The notes under the pieces: generated by a model
The model's database searches: none
The model's input: only the letters and a program-made list of their open reading frames with translations
What the model was told of the DNA's origin: nothing
Made by a program: the position numbers and the translations under genes
Shown here: positions 56,679 to 64,000 of the stretch, in pieces
Numbering within the stretch: position 1 is the first letter of the stretch
How the letters are laid out: every line of letters begins with the position of its first letter
Assembly: GCA_022985045.1 (NCBI GenBank)
Contig: CM040971.1
Location: forward strand, 27,558,209 to 27,622,208
Length of the DNA stretch: 64,000 nt
From: Macadamia tetraphylla
Lineage: Eukaryota; Streptophyta; Magnoliopsida; Proteales; Proteaceae
Direction: 5' to 3'

Positions 56679-56990
56679 CCATCATAGAGTGGCTTAAGTT
56701 ACACATTATGTACTCCGTCTTTGTTCTATTAATCTTAAAACCTCTTGTTTCTAGGGTGCTGATCTCCATAGCTCGAACTTAACGTTAATCCCTGCTTTAC
56801 TCTCATCCACTAAAACTATGTCATTTGTGAAGAGCATACACCAAGGGACCTCGTCTAGAATGACCTTGGTTAACTCATCCATGATAAGAGCAAATAAATA
56901 GGGGCTTAAGGTTGATCCTTGATGTAACCCAATTGTAATTGGGAATTCCTTGTCTTGACCTCCCACAGATCTCCCACAAGCCACTTTAAA
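56679..56990 (-). mobile_element. L1-type LINE, reverse transcriptase part, reversed
   Basis: The reverse strand reads SVGGQDKEFPITIGLHQGST, LSPYLFALIMDELTKVILDE, then FTNDIVLVDESKAG and TLETRGFKINRTKTEY. These are LINE RT blocks; the catalytic FADD is altered to FTND by two G-to-A changes, so the enzyme is dead. The left end joins 54388 after removal of the solo LTR. The LINE is 5'-truncated at about 56990. Confidence 0.85.
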
Positions 56991-58172
56991 TGGGCCTCAA
57001 ATAAGGATAGGAGCTAGGACTACAAGATTAGTCAAGTAGGATTAGTTAGAGTATTCTTTATGTTAAAAGTTAGCTCAGTCAAGTCCTAGAATCATTAGGA
57101 ATTTGGGTCCATGTTACATTCTAAGTCTATGTTCTGTTTTTAGAGTCCTAATTTGAGTAAGAATATCAAATACTGATCTGTTTTAACTATTCCAAGTAGT
57201 AGTTTGAGTTCCAAATCAGTTTTGGTGTGTAGAGAGTCAGTTTATGAATACTATATAGATGTAGTGTAGTGGCCTAGGGCCTCACACACGGACTTATGAA
57301 ATATTTGATATAGCTTTCAGTTTTTCTGAAACTTTAGTTACTGTGGATTGAGTAGTTGCTGATGTGGATTCAATGTGTGCTTTGTGGATTCCAAGTGAGG
57401 GCGTAGGTGGTTGAGCCTGGTTATCCTTTCTATCGATCTATTTTTCTTCGTGCTCACAGGTCAGATTTCTGTCAGATTCTCCACCCTGTGCATCCCTGTT
57501 TTTTATTCAATTTCATCTATGTTACTATTGCCATATAATACAAATTTCTGTTCTGGTTGAGCTCAGATTTCATTCAATGGTTACTGTCGAATTGCTCTCT
57601 GAAATTCTATTCTCAGATCTGAATTCTGTTCGTTGATTAGTACTATTCTGGAACAGCTACTTGCATTCCTACTATACTAGTATCTATAAGACTCTACTGG
57701 ATCTCCTGATTCTGTTATCAGATTTCCTCCAAATTTTGTAGGTTGATTCTGTTAGTAGAATAGACCATTTGACTAAAGTTCGGGCCCTCAGCCTCTTAAC
57801 GGCCTTTTGAATCAGCCCACTTTGCAAGTAATGGAATACAAGACATCGTACCTTCTTGGTCACCTTGTTGGCATTGCCTTGCGTCATGGTCCCCTTCAAC
57901 CCCTTGGGTCGCCTAGATGCCATGACAACTTTGGTTCTTTTAGTTTTTCCTCTGTGGTACTTATATGTCGTTATTTGTTTTAATGGCTATTTTCTTGGTT
58001 GCTGGATACTAAGGTTCTAGTTTTAGGTTGTAAAGAAAGCTGAACCAACCAAAACTTATGAAGAAGAAGAAGCAAAACCAAGAGATATCTAAACCCACAC
58101 TAGTTTAGTGTACTTAGCTATTGTTGTGCTCACCTTTATTTATAATCCAATAAGTAGAGTCTTGCTAGGAAA
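56991..58172. other. LTR-like sequence, no gene
   Basis: 'aaatgggcctcaaataagg' and following words resemble the LTR at 58173 ('aatgggcctaaaatatggg'), and a TATA-like 'actatatagatg' (57250) precedes leader-like sequence. A 79-codon reverse frame (57684-57923, basic, MASRRPKGLKG...) is not recognised. Possibly a related, older LTR element fragment. Confidence 0.35.
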
Positions 58173-59353
58173 TGATGTAGATAAGTCACTTAATGAGCTT
58201 ATTTTATTACAAATAAACCTTGGATTGGGTTATGTATGTGTTGGACCTTTGATCCTATGAGTTTTCTTTGTAATGGGCCATTTAATGGGCCTAAAATATG
58301 GGTAGAAAGTAGGAAAACGGGATTTAATTCATTAGTTTAGTTAGAATCCTGTTTTGAGTCTATTTTCTTTGTTATTTTAGTTTTAGTCAGTTTAGATTTC
58401 CCTGTTAGTGAATGACTAGTTATTTAGTTGCTTACTCCATGTTGGAGTTCTAATACTACTCCATGTTGGAGTTCTAGTCCTAGTTGCACTAGGAGTGTCT
58501 AGTCCTATTTGGAAACTAGCTCCTAGTTATACTTTTGATTGCTATTCTGCCCTCTACAAATAAAGGAGCTTATTACACATAATGGTTAGATTTGAATGAA
58601 TGAAGTATTGGGTGATTACTCATTAGCTAAAAGCTGAGAGGTGAGATGCCTAAACCTTTGAGGGGTGTGATACCCAAAACCTAAGGGTGAGATGCTCATT
58701 CCTTTATTCTCTTTCACCCTTCTCAACCCCCCATCAGTTCTATTCTTCTTTTCTATTTTATTTTTTGTTCCTGATTATTGTTGTTGTGAGATTTCCAAGA
58801 GAGTTTTCAGATCTGTCAAGCTCTATTAAATCAGAATCGACCAGCAAAGGAATTCAAGTTTTGAAGTCCAATCGATCTCCAATATCTCCTCCATCTAAAG
58901 TCTGATCTTCCTGGTCTTGCTAGGGCTGTTCCACATCATTAGTGGATCAATCGATCCATCTTGGAAGAACCATTCAAGGCTACCAGTTGTTGTTCTGCAG
59001 AATCTTGCAGCTCTCTCTCTCCTAGGTCAGAAAATCAAGAAAGCTGGTAACTTCATAGCCAACCATCAGAATCCTCTCAACTTTGGGGGTTTTTGTACCC
59101 TTCCTAGGAACTACTTACGCCTAAGAGTGCAGCTCAATTGGAGCCCTATAGACCTGGCCGCACCTCTCTCTTCAGCTCTATAGCAGGTCTATCTCTCTCC
59201 TATTGGGTTGGGTTTTGGGCTAGTTTTGCTCCTGTATTGGTATTGTATCCTTGGAGGTTTATTTGATGATCTTATTTCTTTGTTTCTTGGTCCTATTTGT
59301 CTTGTTGAGGTTTATAAACTGTTGGGGTAGTTTACTTGTAATCTACTTCTACA
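58173..59353 (+). mobile_element. 5' LTR of the short element
   Basis: It starts TGATGTAGATAAG, ends ...TAATCTACTTCTACA. Contains an internal duplication of 'tactccatgttggagttcta' (58434 and 58460) absent from the 3' LTR, and a TATA-like 'ctacaaataaaggag' at 58553. Confidence 0.85.
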
Positions 59354-59358
59354 TTAAG

Positions 59359-59370
59359 TGGTATCAGAGC
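59359..59370 (+). other. Primer binding site, initiator tRNA-Met type
   Basis: TGGTATCAGAGC, the perfect complement of plant initiator tRNA-Met 3' end without CCA spacing changes, 5 bp after the 5' LTR. Confidence 0.9.
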
Positions 59371-60419
59371 TATGGTTGAAGGAAGTTCCAAACAAATTAC
59401 ACTGGAGGATGTGATGTAATCCCTCCAACTATTGGACACAAGGACGGATACTGTGGCCCAACAAATTGCAGAACTGAATGAGACTACTGCTGCCCAATCT
59501 AATACTCAGCCACGTTATTTTCGTGGGAAATTCCTTGAATGAATGAATGAATTAGATGTGTATTTTAACAACTACAACTAGACAGAGATGCAATTGCTTC
59601 AACACGTTTGCTTCCAAATGAGTGATCGTGTTCGAATACAATGGAGGTCCGTGAAAGGCAACTTCAAGCTCAAGGGCGTGAGCCTAGAACTTAGGATGAG
59701 ATGCGGACAGTTGGCAAGCATGTACCTTTCTAAATGTAAACGAAGTATGTACTTCCTTCCACTAGAGTTCTCTCCAATTACACCTCAAAAGCACCCATAA
59801 TTGACAAGAGCATGAAGGAATCATCGGCCTCTATTGTAAAGGAGCAACAAGAGAAGACACCTTCGAGCAGTAAACCAGAGTCAGAAGTTGAGGTTAGTGT
59901 CGAAGAAATTCCAGCAATTCCTATTGTCAAGGAAGAGCTAGTCATTGATGTTCCCATCAACAAGACTCAAGTGGATGAAATCAAAGCGATATGGTCACAA
60001 TGGTGGACAAAGAGATTGAACCCAAGGAGATTAGTGTTACAACAACTATGGTGATTATGGACAGCCAAGTAGAAGATCCTAAATGGTTCGAGATTGAAGT
60101 AATGGTTGATGAAACCATTGAGGAGACTGTGAACGACATGGACAACGGACTTGAAGAGCCTATGATTGAAGAAGAGCAAGTAGAGGACGTGCTAAAGACG
60201 ACCTCATGGATACATCTGAAGATCTTGAGGTTAAGCATGTGGAGTTCATCATCCCATTAAAGTATCTTGAAGATTGAGCTCCTCACATTCTAGACTACAT
60301 CCTTATTATCAAGAGCTACCTGAATTTTTCTACGGCTTGAAGAGGGACGTGCACCATGCTATAATCACTCTCACACTCTGCAAAATTCGAGGATGAATTT
60401 TTTCTAAGAGAGGGCGAGT
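59371..60419 (+). pseudogene. Gag-like remnant and acidic stretch
   Basis: After the primer site one frame reads MVEGSSKQITLEDVM, LLDTRTDTVAQQIAELNETT and AQSNTQPRYFRGKF; further blocks are EVRERQLQAQGREPRT and NYTSKAPIIDKSMKESSASI, a Ty3/gypsy gag-type arrangement with stops. The later frames (59812-60054 and 59991-60260) are Glu/Val-rich without a domain. The interior ends in 'caaaattcgaggatgaattt' and the tract 'aagagagggcgagt' before the 3' LTR. Protease, RT and integrase are absent. Confidence 0.6.
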
Positions 60420-61559
60420 TGATGTAGATAAGTCACTTAATAGGCTTATTTTATGCAAATAAACCTTGGGTTGGGTTATGTATGTGTTGGGCCTTTGATC
60501 CCATGAGTTTTCTTTGTAATGAGCCACTTTAATGAGCCTAAAATATGGGTAGAAAGTAGGAAAACGGGATTTAATTCATTAGTTTAGTTAAAATCCTGTT
60601 TTGAGTCTATTTTCTTTGTTATTTCAGTTTTAGTCAGTTTAGGTTTCCCTATTAGTGAATGACTAGTTAATTAGTTGCTTACTCCATGTTGGGTTCTAGT
60701 CCTAGTTGTACTAGGAGTGTCTAGTCCTATTTGAAAACTAGCTTCTAGTTATAGTTTGATTGCCATTCTGCCCTCTATAATTAGAGGAGCTTATGTACAC
60801 ATAATGGTTAGATTTGAATGAATGAAGTATTGAGTGATTACTCATTAGCTAAAAGTTGTTATTGAGAGGTAAGATGCCTAATCCTTTGAGGGGTGTGATA
60901 CCCATTCCTTTATTCTCTTTCACCCTTCTCAAACCCCCATCGGTTCTATTCTTCTTTCTATTTTATTTTTTGTTCCTGATTATTGTTGTTGTGAGATTTC
61001 CAAGAGAGTTTTCAAATCTGCCAAGCTCTATTAAATCAGAATCGACTAGCAAAGGAATTCCAGTTTTGAAGTCCAATCGATCTCCAATATCTCCTCCATC
61101 TAAAGTCTGATCTGCCTGGTCTTGTTGGGGGCTGTTCCACATCATTAGTGGATCAATCGATCCATCTTGGAAGAACCATTCAAGGCTACCATTTGTTGTT
61201 CTGTAGAATCTTGCAGTTCTCTCTCTCCTAGGCCAGAAAATCAAGAAAGCTGGTAACTTCACGGCCAACCATCGAATCCTCTCAACTTTGGGGGTTTTTG
61301 TACCCTTCCTAGGGACTACCTATGCCTAAGAGTGCAGCTCAATTGGAGCCCTACAGACCTGGCTGCTTCTCTCTCTCTTCAGCTCTATAGTAGGTCTTTC
61401 TATCTTCTATTTGGTTGGGTGTTGGGCTGGTTTTGCTCTTGTATTGGTATTATATCCTTGGAGGTTTATTTGATGATCTTATTTCTTTGTTTCTTGGTCC
61501 TATTTGTCTTGTTTGGGGTTTATAAACGGCTGGGGTAGTGTACTTGTAATCTACTTCTA
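60420..61559 (+). mobile_element. 3' LTR of the short element
   Basis: It aligns with the 5' LTR to 'taatctacttcta'; the final CA is missing and plastid-like DNA follows almost at once. Confidence 0.85.
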
Positions 61560-61592
61560 AGCGGCATGTATTTCCATGGTGCTCGTTTTTCC

Positions 61593-61724
61593 AATTATGA
61601 AGCATGGATGTGGCTAAGTAAATCAATGGACACGCTTGGTGCTATTGGAAATACCAGCGGAAGTGAAGACCCCGTTCTAAATGATATAGATAAAAACATT
61701 CCTAGTTGGAATGATAATGACTAG
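61593..61724 (+). pseudogene. accD: Plastid accD fragment
   Basis: The frame reads WLSKSMDTLGAIGNTSGSED and PVLNDIDKNIPSWNDND, then a stop. This is the N-terminal part of plastid acetyl-CoA carboxylase beta subunit (the LSKSM-SLGAIGNTSGSEDP block). The zinc finger and carboxyltransferase domain are absent. Transferred DNA, not functional in the nucleus. Confidence 0.8.
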
Positions 61725-61739
61725 GAGAAGATCAATGAT

Positions 61740-62500
61740 ATATGATTCCAATATATATGTATGGTCTATGAATCATCTCATAAAAAGCAGTGTAATAAAG
61801 CATCAATTCAATGCTGATTCATCTTTAACCATAATTAGATGAATCTGGTTCATAGGAAAAAAATAAAATAAAGAGCCTCGAGTCAATAAAGACTGGGGAG
61901 ATTGACTCAGGAAAAAAATTCATTAGGAGCTCCATTGCAAAGTTCGGGCCTAGCCATTAATAGAGAAGCGATGGGAACAACGAAACCTGTGACCGCAAAA
62001 GATTCTATTGAAAATGAATCCTTATGATTCATTGGGTGGGATGGAATTTCGCACTTTTGCCAACTTGATGTTGAAAAATCCACGACCTCGAAATTCATTT
62101 CAGACAATTGAACCTTCTCAAACTGTATAACCAGATACCTTTGTCTATAAATATTGCATATTTGATTCCATCCATAAATCCGTTTTCTTCCCTATGAGTT
62201 CCAGTATCGATAAGAATTCTTTGGTGCATACAAATATTTTTGTTGGAACGTTAGTATATAACCAGTGGAATGCTTAGAATATCTCTATTGCCTCTCTTCA
62301 TATTAGATTCCAATTTTACAAATTCCAAAATCTCGAATGAATCTTTGATTCAAGAGTAGAATATTCGGAGGACTCTTCCGACCAAACAAAAAATCTGTAA
62401 TTGTCCTCAAAGTTGTTTCTTTTTTTATTATTAATTTTTTTTAGTTGAGAAGTGGAATATTGAATAAGGATTGGATTTATTTTTTAATAAAAATTTCCAA
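61740..62500 (-). pseudogene. Plastid-like DNA with possible rpl23 start
   Basis: The reverse strand at 62175 reads MDGIKYAIFIDKGI, close to the plastid ribosomal protein L23 start (MDGIKYAVFTDKSI), but diverges after ~16 residues. A 66-codon reverse frame at 61907-62107 has a MNHKDSF... stretch that I cannot assign. The base composition and style look organellar. Gene assignment beyond the first residues is uncertain. Confidence 0.4.
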
Positions 62501-62508
62501 ACGATAAT

Positions 62509-62543
62509 GGGTTACCCGGGATTCGAACCCGGAACTAGTCGGA
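62509..62543 (-). pseudogene. trnK-UUU: Plastid trnK-UUU 3' exon
   Basis: The reverse strand reads GACTAGTTCCGGGTTCGAAT then CCCGGGTAACCC, the T arm and acceptor 3' strand of plastid tRNA-Lys(UUU). The typical end is GGGCAACCC; here there is one C-to-T change. The 5' exon and matK are absent. Confidence 0.85.
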
Positions 62544-62917
62544 TGGAGTAGATAAATTTCCTTGTTGAAATAAGAAAAAAATCCCTCCCCAAGCCGTGCT
62601 TGCAATTTTCATTGCACATGGCTTTCTCTATATATACATTTAAAACTCGGTTCCTAGACGAGACTGTGAAAAAGTTAAATAGTCAATTGATTCAACCATT
62701 ATTGCATGAGCATTTCAGAATTGAAATGAATGAAATCTTTTGTTTTATTTCTTCATCATTTAGGGATGATTTCGATTTACATGGTCTCATAACCAATCAA
62801 TCAAGATTAACCAAATCATTGATACAAATAATATCCAAGAACCAAACCCGTTCTCTATAAAACCTCCGCAAGGGAGAAGAGGCTCTTGGGAAGATCAAAG
62901 AAAGAACTTCCTCCGTA
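62544..62917 (-). pseudogene. trnK-UUU: trnK group II intron 3' part (domains V/VI region and matK 3' flank)
   Basis: The reverse strand at 62625-62583 reads GCCATGTGCAATGAAAATTG followed by CAAGCACGGCTTGGGGAGGG, the domain V region of the plastid trnK intron. The remainder to about 62917 ('gggaagatcaaagaaagaac' on the plus strand) corresponds to the spacer between matK and the 3' exon. The 86-codon plus frame 62600-62860 is a shadow. Confidence 0.8.
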
Positions 62918-64000
62918 AAATCGGGATTACAATACTTTTCATCCAATCATCCGTCATTTTCTTAGAGAACAAAACCTTGTTAAATGGCTTTGTTAGCCAA
63001 GAAATCCCGTGGAATCCTAGGCACTTCCACATCTCTATCGGGATCTCATCTGGTCCAAGTGTTTTACCTACCTTCATCCTTTAAGGGCCTCTTTAACTTC
63101 AATTTCACCAATCTATAGAAGTTTTCCTTGTGGTGTATTAGTTTGATGTCCGTTTCTCCCACATCCAGATCCATCCTATCATTCGATGCTTCTCTATTAA
63201 GAAATTTTCAAAAATAATTCCCCCATCTCTTCATAATGTCCTCATCCCGTACAAGTACTCTACCATCCTCACCTTTAATGCATCTAGCGTGGTCCAAATC
63301 TCTGCTCGTCCTTGCCCTTATTTTAGCAATCTTGTAAATACCTTTTTCCCCTTCCCTTGTATTTATGTCATCATACAAAGCATCATTGTTCTCTTGCTTT
63401 CCTCACGATCTTCTTAGCTTCCTTCTTGGCCAAAAATATCTTATTTTATCTTCTTCATCCCTATTCCTTTGCCAAGCTTTAAACCAATCCTTCTTAATCT
63501 TAATGACAGCCTGGACCTCGTCATTCCACCACCAAGTCTCTCAAGTGGTTGGACACCAACTCTTAAATATTAGCACTTCTTTAGCTGCTTTCTGAATACA
63601 TGTCGTCATCTCAGTCCACATCTCTTTAGCATTTCCTTTCAAATTCTCAACTTCTCAACTTCCCTTCAAAACCATTTTATTAGTGAAAGGTTTTTGAAGA
63701 GCTCCTTTGAGTCGCCCCATTTTATCTTAGACAGATATGTCTCTTCTTCTTGTGATGCCTTGTGCTGAAGTACCAATCCAAGACCAATAGTCGATGCTAA
63801 GCAGTCAAGCTCTCCCCAGGGATAACCTTACAATCTTTCCAACGGTCGGTCCGAGCTTCTCGTTAGGAAGAAATCAATTTAGCTCGTATGCTGTCCACTT
63901 TTGTAGGTAACTAAATGTTCTTCCATTTTTTTTTTCAAAAAAAGTGTTTGCAATGCAAAAGTCATATGCAATTGCAAAGTCCAACACTGAAGTCCTTCAA
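62918..64000 (-). mobile_element. L1-type LINE fragment, reversed (RT start and region before it)
   Basis: The reverse strand in order from the right: WWNDEVQAVIKIKKDWFKAW, FLAKKEAKKIVRKAREQ, YKIAKIRARTSRDLDHARCI, KGEDGRVLVRDEDIMKRWGN and MKVGKTLGPDEIPIEMWKCL, then KKMTDDWMKSIVIPI at 62940. These are the pre-RT and first RT blocks of a plant LINE ORF2, the same family as 53592-56990. It is cut at about 62918, where plastid-like DNA begins, and runs off the right edge. Stops are present. Confidence 0.85.

Larger units (their letters stand above)
58173..61559 (+). mobile_element. Short non-autonomous LTR retrotransposon
   Basis: Two LTRs of about 1.18 and 1.14 kb (58173-59353, 60420-61559), both starting TGATGTAGATAAGTCACTTA, flank an interior of only ~1.07 kb. 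A primer binding site and a polypurine tract are present; only gag-like remnants are coded. Flanking 5-mers (GGAAA and AGCGG) do not match, and the 3' LTR lacks its last two bases. It lies within the ORC2 intron if that gene continues. Confidence 0.85.
61575..62917. other. Plastid-derived insertion (NUPT), mosaic
   Basis: It holds an accD piece in plus orientation, then plastid-like sequence including a possible rpl23 start in reverse, then the trnK-UUU 3' exon and trnK intron in reverse. These loci are far apart in a normal plastome, so at least two or three fragments were joined. Divergence and stops show it is a nuclear copy. Confidence 0.8.

Noticed and set aside
57684..57923. 79-aa reverse basic frame
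   Set aside because: No domain or homologous copy in the window; probably chance within LTR-like DNA.
62600..62860. 86-aa plus-strand frame
   Set aside because: Shadow of the reverse-strand trnK intron in the plastid-derived insertion.

Overview
The window looks like nuclear DNA of a flowering plant in a transposon-dense, probably heterochromatic, intergenic stretch. Evidence for this: AT-rich low-coding sequence, plant Ty3/gypsy lineages (Athila-like, Tat-like and Tekay/Del-like chromovirus), Ty1/copia, L1-type LINEs with an RNase H tail, a plastid-derived insertion with part of trnK-UUU, and one recognisable host gene with plant-type introns (ORC2). The species cannot be named from sequence alone. 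Nearly every coding stretch has stop codons or frameshifts.

Layout, left to right. 1-1616: end of an Athila-like element and its 3' LTR, inserted in a Tat-like element. 1617-7529: 3' part of that Tat-like element (copy A) with a DUF7745-type ORF in sense, the tail of an antisense ORF, tandem repeats, polypurine tract and LTR. 7530-13272: LINE RNase H remnants, a third Tat-like gag/protease remnant and a pararetrovirus-like RNase H remnant. 13273-15310: 3' end of a Tekay-like element (copy 1). 15311-18145: internally deleted Athila-like element. 18146-20340: antisense pseudogene with a putative plant transposon protein domain. 20400-28058: Tekay-like element (copy 2) with a 3.0 kb 3' LTR. 28059-31090: copia gag remnant, a plant-mobile-domain (PMD) fragment and a truncated reverse Athila-like LTR. 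31100-46406: Tat-like copy B, split at 33773-42168 by an Athila-like element with two LTRs, primer binding site, polypurine tract and a near-perfect target duplication. 46407-51716: reversed LTR fragments and a LINE ORF2 fragment. 51719-52937: hairpin MITE-like element, then ORC2 exons 1 and 2 on the plus strand. 53592-56985: reversed LINE split by a reversed solo LTR with a perfect 5-bp target duplication. 58173-61559: short LTR retrotransposon with only gag-like remnants. 61575-62917: mosaic plastid-like insertion. 62918-64000: another reversed LINE fragment.

The genes do not form an operon or pathway. The logic is nested insertion and decay. The most unusual architecture is the Tat-like family, which carries a sense DUF7745 ORF converging on an antisense PMD ORF, followed by copy-specific tandem arrays. 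The second is a tRNA-like (A box/B box) module embedded inside LTRs of the Athila-like family. ORC2 is the only host gene; its remaining exons are not in the window, so either intron 2 exceeds 11 kb of transposon debris or the copy is truncated.
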